Below, one piece after another: positions 1 through 7,952 of a DNA stretch of 55,649 bases (positions within the stretch are counted from its first letter, which is position 1; every line of letters starts with the position of its first letter). The DNA lies in the NCBI GenBank assembly GCA_910576895.1, contig CAJTJZ010000008.1:28047-83695 (forward strand), read 5' to 3'. The stretch comes from an uncultured Lachnospiraceae bacterium (lineage in GTDB: Bacteria; Bacillota; Clostridia; Lachnospirales; Lachnospiraceae). The notes under the pieces are model-generated. The model was not told the DNA's origin. It searched no databases and worked only from the letters and a program-made list of their open reading frames with translations. The translations under genes were made by a program, and so were the position numbers.

Positions 1-2
1 TA

Positions 3-203
3 GATGGAAAAGAGGAAAAAAGAGAAAAAGTAAATTATAGTGAATATACGGCAACACCAAGATATGTGACAATAGGAACGAAAACAGCAAAGGGAAAACA
101 TCAAGATAATTCCCAAGAAGAAACAAAAAAAGAGGAAAGAAAATTAGGAAATTATACAGATGGATTAAAAAAAGCGGCAACTTCCATAGAAACACAGGAA
201 TAG
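3..203 (+). CDS. C-terminal end of an unknown protein (5' truncated by window edge)
   Basis: An open frame enters the window at its left edge and ends at a TAG at 201-203, giving about 66 residues. The visible part is very hydrophilic and rich in Lys and Glu, with no membrane segment and no motif I recognise. It is followed at once by a hairpin terminator, which supports it being the real 3' end of a gene. The start and most of the protein lie outside the window, so no function is proposed. Confidence 0.55.
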   Translation, partial: DGKEEKREKVNYSEYTATPRYVTIGTKTAKGKHQDNSQEETKKEERKLGNYTDGLKKAATSIETQE

Positions 204-225
204 CAAAGAAGTGTTGTTTTTATAA

Positions 226-280
226 AAAAGGATAAGGAATGATGAAGATTTTTATCAGTATCTTATCCTTTTCATACATA
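226..280 (+). terminator. Rho-independent terminator after the first partial gene
   Basis: A perfect 11-bp inverted repeat, AAAAGGATAAG at 226-236 and CTTATCCTTTT at 262-272, encloses a 25-nt loop. The right arm ends in four T. It lies between the partial gene and the next ribosome binding site. Confidence 0.65.
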
Positions 281-301
281 ATTTTGTCTGGAGGATAAAA
301 C

Positions 302-1288
302 GTGGAAATAGGAAGAGTGAAAGAAACAATTAAAAAAAGGGCAATTTTAAAAAAAATGGAACATTGTTATCAAAAAGAAAGTTCTTCCGATATCATTACG
401 GTTTCCGATACAGCTACTGCACCTGTATGGTTATTAGAGGAAGAAAGAAGTGATTACATAAAAGTACAAATAGAAGCTGTTTTTAATCAGCTTTCTATTC
501 TATCTGCAAAGCCCATGATGATGACCGTTTTCATTATGTTACCAGAACAGACAGAGGAAATTTGTCTTCGTTTTTTGATGGATTGTCTTGTAGGGATTGC
601 AGAGAAAAAGCAAATAAAAATTTCTGATGTAAAGGCAGAATGTTCTCCAGATGTAATAAATACAGTTCTTTTTCTGACTATTTTTGGAAGAAAAGAGAGT
701 GAGAGCCTGCCTTTTTATAATGTTAAGGCTTTTTTACCGGGCAAAGAACTTGTTATGGTCGGTACTGCTGCACTAGAAGGAACAATTATGTTAGAAAATG
801 CTGGGAGAACGATATTAGAACAAAGATTTTCCAGACGTTTTTTGGAAAGAGTAAGAAGTCTGTCATCAAAAATGGAGCTAGAGAATAAGCTGGAAGTAAT
901 CAAAACAAGGAAAGATATTGGTATTTATTATATAGGAAGAACTGGTGTTTTTGGTGCACTTTGGGAAATTGCTTCTATTACAAAGAAAGGATTTTTAGTA
1001 GAAAGAAAGGAGATTCCTATTTATCAGGAAACCATTGAATTATGTGAGTTTTTTGATGTAAATCCTTATATGCTTCGCTCCGGAAGTGCATGGATACTTG
1101 CATTAAATCAAGGTAGAACATTTGTGGAAAAATGTAAATCTTATGGGATAGAAGCCGCTATTATTGGAACAATGGAAAGTAATGCAGATAAGCTTGTATG
1201 TAATGGAGAAGATTGTTGTTATCTTACAATGCCAACAGCAGTAAAACTTAGACAACATCAACCAAAAGGGTTGCAGTTTATATATTAA
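302..1288 (+). CDS. AIR synthase-related (PurM/HypE-like) protein
   Basis: 328 residues starting with GTG at 302, eight bases after a GGAGG at 290-294. The C-terminal half resembles the second domain of the PurM/HypE/ThiL ATP-binding superfamily: a GIYYIGRTGVFGALWEIA stretch near residue 212 corresponds to the Gly-rich segment of HypE, followed by the 'EIPI...CEFFDVNPYMLRSGSAWILA' type pattern. The N-terminal part lacks an obvious catalytic signature. No hyp genes are nearby, so HypE function is unlikely. It sits 45 bp upstream of an Lrp regulator and an aminotransferase, probably in the same operon, which suggests a role in amino-acid or sulfur metabolism, but the substrate is unknown. Family assignment is fairly sure; specific function is not. 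Confidence 0.7.
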   Translation: MEIGRVKETIKKRAILKKMEHCYQKESSSDIITVSDTATAPVWLLEEERSDYIKVQIEAVFNQLSILSAKPMMMTVFIMLPEQTEEICLRFLMDCLVGIAEKKQIKISDVKAECSPDVINTVLFLTIFGRKESESLPFYNVKAFLPGKELVMVGTAALEGTIMLENAGRTILEQRFSRRFLERVRSLSSKMELENKLEVIKTRKDIGIYYIGRTGVFGALWEIASITKKGFLVERKEIPIYQETIELCEFFDVNPYMLRSGSAWILALNQGRTFVEKCKSYGIEAAIIGTMESNADKLVCNGEDCCYLTMPTAVKLRQHQPKGLQFIY

Positions 1289-1333
1289 TTTTGATTATAA
1301 GCGAAAAATTCGCAGAAATGAGGCAAAAAGAAT

Positions 1334-1819
1334 ATGAGAAAGAAAATTTTAAAGACAATTGATAAAAACAGCCATCTAACACCAAAAGAATTGGCAGTAA
1401 GACTTGGGCAGACAGAAGAAGTGATAAGAAAAGAGATTCAGGCAATGGAAGCGGAACGGATTATTTGCGGTTATCCAACATTAATTAATTGGGAAAAAGC
1501 CGATTGTGAAATTGTGACAGCATTAATCGAAGTGAAGGTAACACCACAGCGTGGGCAAGGTTTTGATAAAATTGCAGAACGTATTTATAAATTTGATGAG
1601 GTGGACAGTGTATATTTAATGTCTGGCGGTTTTGATTTAACCGTTATTATTCAAGGAAAATCCATGAAAGAAGTTTCTTTATTTGTATCAGATAAACTTT
1701 CTACTATGGAGGCAGTTTTAAGTACAGCAACTCATTTTGTATTAAAAAAATATAAGGAACATGGAATTGCACTAGAGGGTGGAAAAAAAGAGAAAGAAAG
1801 GATGTTGATTACACCATGA
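1334..1819 (+). CDS. Lrp/AsnC family transcriptional regulator
   Basis: 161 residues. The N-terminal 55 or so form a winged helix-turn-helix (LTPKELAVRLGQTEEVIRKEIQAME), then an IICGYPTLINW linker and a RAM/ASNC ligand-binding domain ending in a VDSVYLMSGGFDLTVII segment and the short helix LSTATHFVLKKYKEHG. Such proteins sense amino acids and act as oligomeric activators or repressors, often on adjacent genes. Its stop overlaps the start of the following aminotransferase by 4 bp (ATGA), so the two are almost certainly translated together, and the aminotransferase or its substrate is the likely target. Upstream is the PurM/HypE-like gene with a 45-bp gap. Confidence 0.88.
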   Translation: MRKKILKTIDKNSHLTPKELAVRLGQTEEVIRKEIQAMEAERIICGYPTLINWEKADCEIVTALIEVKVTPQRGQGFDKIAERIYKFDEVDSVYLMSGGFDLTVIIQGKSMKEVSLFVSDKLSTMEAVLSTATHFVLKKYKEHGIALEGGKKEKERMLITP

Positions 1820-2988
1820 GAAATCCAGTATCAAATATAATAGAAGAAATTCAGCCATCTGGTATACGAAAATTTTTTGATGTTGTTAGTGAAATGGAAG
1901 ATGTGGTTTCCCTTGGTGTTGGCGAACCAGATTTTGATACACCATGGCATATTCGAGAAGAAGGAATTTATTCTTTAGAACAGGGAAGAACATTTTATAC
2001 AAGCAATGCAGGATTAAAGGAGTTAAAAGAAGAAATTTCTTATTATTTGGAACGTAGATTTGATTTGCATTATAATCCAAAAGAAGAAATTATGGTAACG
2101 GTTGGTGGAAGTGAAGCAATTGATATTGCTATGAGAGCTATGGTTGATCCGGGTGATGAAGTATTAATTCCACAGCCATGTTTTGTATCTTATTTACCAT
2201 GTGCACAGCTTGTACATGCAAAACCAGTGATTATTGAATTAAAAGAAGAAAATCAATTTAAGCTAACAAGACAGGAACTTTTCGATGCTATTACAGAGAA
2301 AACAAAAGTTCTTGTATTTCCATTTCCAAATAACCCAACAGGGAGTGTTATGTCTTATGAAGATTTAAAGGATTTAGTAGATATTATTATTGAAAAGGAT
2401 TTATATGTAATTTCGGATGAAATTTATGCAGAACTTACTTATTCTGGAAATCATATATCTATTGCATCTTTTCCCGGAATGAAAGAACGCACTGTAGTTA
2501 TTAATGGTTTCTCCAAAACATATGCTATGACTGGGTGGAGACTTGGATATGCTTGTGCACCAGAACGGATTTTAAAGCAAATGCTTAAAATTCATCAGTT
2601 TGCTATTATGTGTGCACCAACAACAAGTCAATATGCAGCAATAGAGGCATTGAGAAGCGGAGATAGCGATGTAGAACTTATGAGGGAAACATATGATCAA
2701 CGAAGGCGATTTTTAATTCAGGCTTTGCGTGATATGGGATTAGAATGTTTTGAGCCATTTGGAGCTTTTTATGTATTTCCTTCCATTAAAAAACTTGGAA
2801 TGACTTCAGATGAATTTGCAGAAAGACTTTTAAAAGAAGAAAAAGTTGCTGTTGTACCCGGAACAGCTTTTGGACTATGTGGCGAAGGGTTTTTGCGGAT
2901 TTCTTATGCATATTCTATTGAAGATTTAAAAGTAGCTTTAGATCGAATGGAGCAGTTTGTGAAAAGGCATTTAACTCTTACTTATTAA
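1816..2988 (+). CDS. Pyridoxal-phosphate aminotransferase, class I/II
   Basis: 390 residues, normal for the AspC/PatA fold-type I group. Visible signatures are LGVGEPDFDTPWHIREE near residue 35, FPFPNNPTGSVMS with the Asn-Pro that contacts PLP, VISDEIYAELTY, and the PLP-lysine segment GFSKTYAMTGWRLGY near residue 235. The C-terminal LRISYAYS supplies the conserved substrate-carboxylate Arg. It would move an amino group between an amino acid and a 2-oxoacid in the cytoplasm; the preferred substrate cannot be read from the sequence. It overlaps the Lrp/AsnC gene by 4 bp, an arrangement that suggests a substrate-responsive pair. Related proteins are often annotated as aromatic or aspartate aminotransferases. 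Confidence 0.9.
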   Translation: MRNPVSNIIEEIQPSGIRKFFDVVSEMEDVVSLGVGEPDFDTPWHIREEGIYSLEQGRTFYTSNAGLKELKEEISYYLERRFDLHYNPKEEIMVTVGGSEAIDIAMRAMVDPGDEVLIPQPCFVSYLPCAQLVHAKPVIIELKEENQFKLTRQELFDAITEKTKVLVFPFPNNPTGSVMSYEDLKDLVDIIIEKDLYVISDEIYAELTYSGNHISIASFPGMKERTVVINGFSKTYAMTGWRLGYACAPERILKQMLKIHQFAIMCAPTTSQYAAIEALRSGDSDVELMRETYDQRRRFLIQALRDMGLECFEPFGAFYVFPSIKKLGMTSDEFAERLLKEEKVAVVPGTAFGLCGEGFLRISYAYSIEDLKVALDRMEQFVKRHLTLTY

Positions 2989-3024
2989 TTTTTGTAAGAA
3001 AAATTAATATTTTTCCAAAAAATA

Positions 3025-3054
3025 TTGAACTCCTACCTACCTTTATGTTATGAT
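3025..3054 (+). promoter_or_regulatory. Candidate sigma-A promoter for cheX
   Basis: TTGAAC at 3025-3030 and TATGAT at 3049-3054 are separated by 18 bp, about 100 bp ahead of the cheX start. Confidence 0.55.
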
Positions 3055-3066
3055 ACATACTATGAG

Positions 3067-3118
3067 AGATATTGTTACTGTTTATATAGAATAGATATTG
3101 CTACTATTATTTAATAGA
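3067..3118 (+). repeat. Imperfect 26-bp tandem repeat in the cheX leader
   Basis: AGATATTG starts at both 3067 and 3093, and the 26-bp units beginning there share further TACT and TTAT-type matches (AGATATTGTTACTGTTTAT versus AGATATTGCTACTATTATT). The pair sits just after the presumed -10 element, in the untranslated leader. Similarity outside the first 13 bases is weak. Confidence 0.35.
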
Positions 3119-3150
3119 GATAAATTTTCAGAAAACAGGAGGGATACAAG

Positions 3151-3615
3151 ATGGCTGAAATGAATGCAGAACATATTAATCCTTTTTTGATATCAGCAAC
3201 AAAGATTTTAAAAGATATGTGCTTTATTGACTGTAAAGTTGGAAAGCCTTTTTTGTCGGATTGCAAATTTAGTGATAATGCTGTTGTTATTGTAATCGGT
3301 ATAACAGGTGAAATGCGTGGGCAGGTACTGATTGAAATGTGTCATGAGGTTGCTTGTAGTATTGCTTCTAAAATGTGTATGATGACAATAACGCAAATGG
3401 ATGAGTTATCTCAAAGTGCAATTGGAGAACTTGGAAATATGATTATGGGAAATGCAGCAACGATTTTTTCAACAAAAGGGATTGGTATTGATATTACGCC
3501 ACCAGTGATTGCAATTGGAGATATGTCATTTTCTAATTTGGAAACAAAAAATATATGTGTTCCGTTGATTTTTGATAATGATAAACGGATAGGTGTAAAT
3601 ATTGCATTAAGGTAA
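3151..3615 (+). CDS. cheX: CheX-type chemotaxis phosphatase
   Basis: 154 residues, the normal size for CheX. The hallmark is the ExxN phosphatase helix ELGNMIMGNA around residues 92-101, which in characterised CheX/CheC/FliY proteins positions an active-site Glu and Asn to dephosphorylate CheY-P. The N-terminal INPFLISATKILKDM helix is also typical. It starts with ATG after an AGGAGGG ribosome binding site and has its own candidate promoter, so it is probably a single-gene unit. No other che core genes are in the window, but three receptor-related genes (a soluble MCP, a membrane MCP and a FIST protein) are, so the cell is likely chemotactic. CheC would carry two such helices; this one has one, which favours CheX. 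Confidence 0.85.
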   Translation: MAEMNAEHINPFLISATKILKDMCFIDCKVGKPFLSDCKFSDNAVVIVIGITGEMRGQVLIEMCHEVACSIASKMCMMTITQMDELSQSAIGELGNMIMGNAATIFSTKGIGIDITPPVIAIGDMSFSNLETKNICVPLIFDNDKRIGVNIALR

Positions 3616-3647
3616 AGCATATTTTTCTTTCTTCCTGCATAGTAGAA

Positions 3648-3690
3648 ATGAAAAGGCCTGTGCTTTTTGCATGGGTCTTCTTTCATGTAT
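3648..3690 (+). terminator. Probable terminator after cheX
   Basis: A stem-loop with a TTTTT loop (3664-3668): GGCCTGTGC at 3655-3663 pairs with GCATGGGTC at 3669-3677 allowing wobble pairs, extended by ATGAAA/TTTCAT outside a small internal loop. No strong T-run follows the stem. Confidence 0.45.
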
Positions 3691-3739
3691 TATTAAAGGC
3701 AGAAGAAAAGATAAAAATAGATAAAGGAAGAAAATAGTC

Positions 3740-4234
3740 ATGTTGAATATTGTATTACATGAACCAGAGATTCCTGCAAATACTGGAAATATTGGCAGAA
3801 CTTGTGTAGCAGCAAATGCAAGACTGCATTTAATTGAGCCATTAGGATTTCGGATAAATGAAAAATCATTAAAACGTGCAGGACTGGATTATTGGGACAA
3901 GTTAGATGTCATGGTTTATGATAATTATGAAGATTTTTTATATAAAAATCAAGGTGCTAACATTTATATGGCAACAACAAAGGCAAGAAAAATTTATACA
4001 GAAGTAGTTTATGAACCAGATAGTTATATTATGTTTGGAAAGGAAAGTGCCGGAATTCCAGAAGAAATTTTAATAAAGCATCCTGACAATGCCATAAGGA
4101 TTCCAATGATAGGAGATATTCGTTCCCTAAATTTAGGAAATTCTGTTGCTATTGTATTATATGAGGCACTTCGGCAAAATGGTTTTAAATCTATGAATTT
4201 AAAAGGAGAACTTCATAATCTAAAATGGTCTTAG
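3740..4234 (+). CDS. trmL: tRNA (cytidine(34)-2'-O)-methyltransferase, SPOUT family
   Basis: 164 residues, close to the usual length of TrmL/YibK. The N-terminus MLNIVLHEPEIPANTGNIGR is the family signature (Asn and Arg of motif 1), and the C-terminal knot region carries YIMFGKESAGIPEEIL and RIPMIGDIRSLNLGNSVAIVLYEA, the motifs that form the trefoil knot and bind S-adenosylmethionine. TrmL methylates the ribose at wobble position 34 of certain leucine tRNAs. The gene stands alone between cheX and the GH43 gene and is followed by a 77-bp gap. Confidence 0.92.
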   Translation: MLNIVLHEPEIPANTGNIGRTCVAANARLHLIEPLGFRINEKSLKRAGLDYWDKLDVMVYDNYEDFLYKNQGANIYMATTKARKIYTEVVYEPDSYIMFGKESAGIPEEILIKHPDNAIRIPMIGDIRSLNLGNSVAIVLYEALRQNGFKSMNLKGELHNLKWS

Positions 4235-4311
4235 AAGTTATTTGTAAAATAAATTTTATAATAAAATAAACATAAATTTATATATTCTATTTATAATTGG
4301 AGGTTTTTATT

Positions 4312-5676
4312 ATGGCTGTTTTTGAAAATTGTACTATAGACTTTCCACACCCCAAAAAAATGTTGGCAGAAAAACCAAACTTTCATCCGGGTTTTAAAAT
4401 GTCAGAGATTCCATCGGATAGTACATGGGGTGCACATGATCCAGCAATTTTTAAAGATCCGGAAACAGGATATTACTATGCATATTGTACTCATTATATT
4501 TTTTATCGTTCAAAAGATATGATAAACTGGGAAAATATGGGGAAAATTATGGAAAAGCCGCCAAAAGATGCGATAGAGTGGACAAGAAGTAAAGATATGT
4601 GGGCACCAGATATTATTAAGGTGGGAGATGAATATCGCCTATATTGCTCTAATTCTAGCTGGGGTGTGCAGCAATCCATTATTTTTCTTGCTGTATCAAA
4701 TCATGCGGAAGGGCCATTTCTTCCAAGGGGAACAGTATTAAAAACAGATGATACGATGCCAGTCAATGGCATTGATGCTAATCTTGTAATAGAAGAGGAA
4801 ACAGGGATTCCTTATATGGTATATGGATCTTTCTGGGGCGGCTGTCATATTTTAAAGCTCGATAAAGAAACAGGACTTGCTGCAGAAGCAGGTGTTGGAA
4901 CTTGTCTTGCAAGACGACCAAAATTTATGGATACAGCAGTAGAAGGACCTTATATACGTTATCATAAAGAAACAGGATATTATTACTTATTTGTTTCTTA
5001 TGGTTCTCTTCATAATGATTATAATATTCGTGTTGGCAGAAGTAAATGTATTACAGGTCCTTATCTTGATCATAATGGCAGAGCTATGACAGATTTAGAT
5101 GATATAGATAATAGTCTTGGATTTATGCCAATGTGCGGATATCATTTTGAGGGAGATAAAGCTTATATGGGACCGGGGCATAATTCTGTACTTTGTGATG
5201 ATGATGGACGTTGGTATTTATTTTGCCATATTCGAGAAGCAGATTTTAAATATCCACAGCTTTCTAATATGCATATTTATCAAATGTTTTTTACAGAAGA
5301 TGGTTGGCCAGTTGTAAATCCTATGCGGTATGCAGGAGAAAGACGGCAAAAGATAGAAAGAAAAGATATTGTTGGAAGATATGATAGAATCCGTTTAGCT
5401 CCGGCAATGCCACAGGGAGTAACAAATTCTGTATCCTTAAAATTAAATCAAAATGGACGTATGGAATGTTGTTCGATTATTGGAACATGGAAGATGAAAG
5501 GGGAAGATATGATAGAACTTCAATATGGACCAATAAAAGAAACATTATTTGTATGTCCCGCATGGGATTGGGAAAGGATGGAGCCAACGCTTGCATTAAC
5601 TGGAACAGATAATCAGGGAATTTGTATCTTTGGACGGAAAATAACTGTGAAGAAAACAGTAAAAGGAAATGTTTAA
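4312..5676 (+). CDS. Glycoside hydrolase family 43 protein (arabinanase/arabinofuranosidase-like)
   Basis: The frame can be opened at TTG 4297, but GGAGG at 4299-4303 overlaps that codon and points to ATG 4312, giving 454 residues. The GH43 five-bladed propeller has its three acidic residues in order: the catalytic base in GAHDPAIFKD, the pKa modulator in NGIDANLVIEE and the acid in AVEGPYIRYH. After about residue 345 a C-terminal beta-domain follows (GRYDRIRLAPAMPQGVTNSV... to GICIFGRK), similar to the lipocalin-like domain of endo-arabinanases. There is no signal peptide, so it probably acts on imported arabino-oligosaccharides. It ends 2 bp before the stop of the opposite-strand YdcF-like gene. 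Substrate (arabinan or xylan side chains) is inferred from family only. Confidence 0.85.
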   Translation: MAVFENCTIDFPHPKKMLAEKPNFHPGFKMSEIPSDSTWGAHDPAIFKDPETGYYYAYCTHYIFYRSKDMINWENMGKIMEKPPKDAIEWTRSKDMWAPDIIKVGDEYRLYCSNSSWGVQQSIIFLAVSNHAEGPFLPRGTVLKTDDTMPVNGIDANLVIEEETGIPYMVYGSFWGGCHILKLDKETGLAAEAGVGTCLARRPKFMDTAVEGPYIRYHKETGYYYLFVSYGSLHNDYNIRVGRSKCITGPYLDHNGRAMTDLDDIDNSLGFMPMCGYHFEGDKAYMGPGHNSVLCDDDGRWYLFCHIREADFKYPQLSNMHIYQMFFTEDGWPVVNPMRYAGERRQKIERKDIVGRYDRIRLAPAMPQGVTNSVSLKLNQNGRMECCSIIGTWKMKGEDMIELQYGPIKETLFVCPAWDWERMEPTLALTGTDNQGICIFGRKITVKKTVKGNV

Positions 5677-5678
5677 TA

Positions 5679-6449
5679 TCAAAAGTTTGCAATCCATTGA
5701 TATAAAACAGCATAAAGTTCTCTAATATAATATGTTGGCAAGAGATGGAAAAGTGTTTGTCCATTAATACTATAAGGAGTAAATCCTGCATTTTTCGCTA
5801 GAAGACTTGCACGATATTGATGAAATTCATTTGTGATAATAGTAATTTCCTTTTCTGTCTGTATTTGTTGTAGAATCTTTTTGGAGTATTCAATATTTTG
5901 CTTGGTATTTTCAGATTGATCTTCAAGGTAAAGTCGCTTTTCTGAAATTCCATGTGTTGTTAAATATTCAAACATACATTGAGCCTCGGTGATATCTTCG
6001 CCGGGGCCTTTTCCGCCGGAAAGAACAGCATTTGCAGAAGGGTTTTCTTCTAAATAATGTAAGGCTGCTTTTAGCCTTCTTTGTAACATAAGAGATGGGC
6101 TAGTACCATGAACAGCACAGCCAAGAACAATGGCATTTGTATTTTTAGGGGGCTTTTGAAAGGCAGCATTAACAAGACATACTGTGATGATAATAGTAAG
6201 TAAGAGAATAAGAAAACAGAGGATACCTGAAAGGGATAATATAATTTTTCCAATCGGTTTTTTCCAAAAACAGGCAATGATATGATTAATTTTTGGAAAG
6301 AATAGTCCATAGATAATAAGGAAAAGAGAAATTATCATTCCCGTTACATTACCTAAATTAACAATGGATTTAAAAAATGGGGCAAGAAATAAAAGAGCAC
6401 TAAAAAGACCAAAAATAAGAATAGGTATTGAAATTTGTGTTTTATGCAT
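5679..6449 (-). CDS. YdcF/SanA/ElyC-like (DUF218) membrane protein
   Basis: 256 residues on the minus strand, starting at 6449 after AGGAGGT. The first 95 residues contain about three hydrophobic segments. The rest is a DUF218 domain: NAIVLGCAVHG, the Gly-rich VLSGGKGPGEDITEA, LEDQSENTKQN and TIITNEFHQYRA are the family landmarks, including the conserved Glu and His. E. coli relatives (SanA, ElyC, YdcF) act in envelope or peptidoglycan biology, but the biochemistry is unsettled. It converges on the GH43 gene with only 2 bp between the stops and no visible hairpin, so each transcript may run into the other gene. Confidence 0.82.
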   Translation of the reverse strand: MHKTQISIPILIFGLFSALLFLAPFFKSIVNLGNVTGMIISLFLIIYGLFFPKINHIIACFWKKPIGKIILSLSGILCFLILLLTIIITVCLVNAAFQKPPKNTNAIVLGCAVHGTSPSLMLQRRLKAALHYLEENPSANAVLSGGKGPGEDITEAQCMFEYLTTHGISEKRLYLEDQSENTKQNIEYSKKILQQIQTEKEITIITNEFHQYRASLLAKNAGFTPYSINGQTLFHLLPTYYIRELYAVLYQWIANF

Positions 6450-6591
6450 AAAATTACCTCCTAAGTAATTGTTTTTTATGACTATAAAAAAAGTAGAAAA
6501 ATATCAAATTTTTATTATATGTAGTATAGGCAAGGAACTATTTTCTGTCAAGGTATATAAGAAGATGATTTTTTAAAAGGGATAAAAATTT

Positions 6592-6627
6592 TTGTACAAA
6601 AAGGAACGTTTTGTGTTATAGTATAAT
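6592..6627 (+). promoter_or_regulatory. Candidate promoter for the dehydratase-like operon
   Basis: TTGTAC at 6592-6597 is followed after 19 bp by TATAGT at 6617-6622; a perfect TATAAT also sits at 6622-6627 but lacks a well-placed -35. The region is the only gene-free stretch before the start at 6689. Confidence 0.4.
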
Positions 6628-6688
6628 AAGAGTAGAGGGAAAATAAAGAAGAAAAGAAAGAAAAAGATAAATGGTAGGAGGAAGAAAA

Positions 6689-7951
6689 ATGAATCTTGCG
6701 GAGCGTTATATTGAATATACAAAAAATTTAGCACAGATAGATCCGCAAAAAGGATGGGGAAAAATGCAGCTTGGTTTTCGGGCAAATTGTCTGCGGACAG
6801 GTTTTTTGCCAGATAAACAAATTACAAAAGGCTATCAGAAATTAGAAGATATGATGATGAAATTTGTTGCAAGTGCATTAAATCATAAAAGGAGTTATCT
6901 ATGGGGAAATATTTTTGCACCTTGTGAAATTTTTGAAAGTATGGGACTTTCGATGCTTTCCATAGAATGTTTAAGCTGTTATTTAACAGGATTTCATATG
7001 GAGGAATATTTTATTGATTATGCACAATCTTTAGGAATTGCACCAACACTTTGTTCTTATCATAAAACATTTGTAGGAGCAGTTGCAAGTCAAGTTGTGC
7101 CAGCCCCATCATTTGCTGTTACAACTTCTCTTACTTGTGATGGAAATTTAAATACCTTTCGATATTTAGAAAAAAAAGTGGGCGTACCTTTCTTTTTATT
7201 AGATGTTCCATATCAAGATGATGATGAGTCAGTTTCTTATTTAGCAGAACAGTTAAAAGATATGATAATCTATATCGAAAAAAGTTTAGGCTGTCATTGT
7301 GATATGGAAAAATTAAAAAAGTCCTTAGAAATTGAAAATCAAACAAGAAAAGAACTTCGGAAGTTTGCAAATCTTTTGCAGAAACATTATTATCCGGGAA
7401 GAATTATTCATCAACTATATTTAATGATGGGAACACATTTAATGATGGGAAGGCAGGAATTTCTTGAATTAGTGCAATTTATGATAGAAGAAATAAAACA
7501 TTGTCCGCCTTTTTTGGGAAAACGAATTTTATGGGTGCATCTCTTGCCATTTTATCAGGAAAGCTTAAAGAAGTATTTTGATTGCAGTAAAGACTATCAA
7601 ATTTTTGCAGCAGATATTATTCTTGACACGATGGAAGAAATGAATCCTAATCAGCCTTTGGAAAGTCTTGCAAAGAAATTATTGCATAATGTTTTTAATG
7701 GTTCTTATAAACATAAAGCAAATTATATAAAGGAAATGGCAGATATTTTTAAACCTGATGCAGCAATTCATTTTTGTCACTGGGGATGTAAACAGGCAGA
7801 TGGCGGCAGTGCTATGTTAAAAGAAGCATTAAAACAGGAAAACATACCAATGCTAATTCTTGATGGAGATGGAATTGATAAAAGAAATAGTCATGATGGG
7901 CAAATTAAAACAAGATTAGAAGCATTTCTTGAGATGATAGGAGAGATCTAA
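6689..7951 (+). CDS. 2-hydroxyacyl-CoA dehydratase component D-like protein (HgdB family)
   Basis: An ATG at 6671 is in frame, but AGGAGGA at 6676-6682 lies inside that extension and fits the ATG at 6689, giving 420 residues. It belongs to the HgdB/FldB/BcrB group that carries an oxygen-sensitive iron-sulfur cluster. Cysteines are in the usual contexts: FAPCEIFESMG near residue 84, SIECLSCYL, and the late FCHWGCKQADGG motif near residue 370. Members serve as radical dehydratase subunits or, when paired with an HgdC-type ATPase alone, as reductases of small molecules (double-cubane cluster type). It is followed after 1 bp by a gene carrying a second dehydratase-type part and the activator, so the three functions form one unit. 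The substrate is unknown. Confidence 0.85.
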   Translation: MNLAERYIEYTKNLAQIDPQKGWGKMQLGFRANCLRTGFLPDKQITKGYQKLEDMMMKFVASALNHKRSYLWGNIFAPCEIFESMGLSMLSIECLSCYLTGFHMEEYFIDYAQSLGIAPTLCSYHKTFVGAVASQVVPAPSFAVTTSLTCDGNLNTFRYLEKKVGVPFFLLDVPYQDDDESVSYLAEQLKDMIIYIEKSLGCHCDMEKLKKSLEIENQTRKELRKFANLLQKHYYPGRIIHQLYLMMGTHLMMGRQEFLELVQFMIEEIKHCPPFLGKRILWVHLLPFYQESLKKYFDCSKDYQIFAADIILDTMEEMNPNQPLESLAKKLLHNVFNGSYKHKANYIKEMADIFKPDAAIHFCHWGCKQADGGSAMLKEALKQENIPMLILDGDGIDKRNSHDGQIKTRLEAFLEMIGEI

Positions 7952-7952
7952 T

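Noticed and set aside
302..1288. Hydrogenase maturation protein HypE
   Set aside because: The C-terminal Cys-containing tail of true HypE is absent (the protein ends in PKGLQFIY) and no other hyp genes are present.
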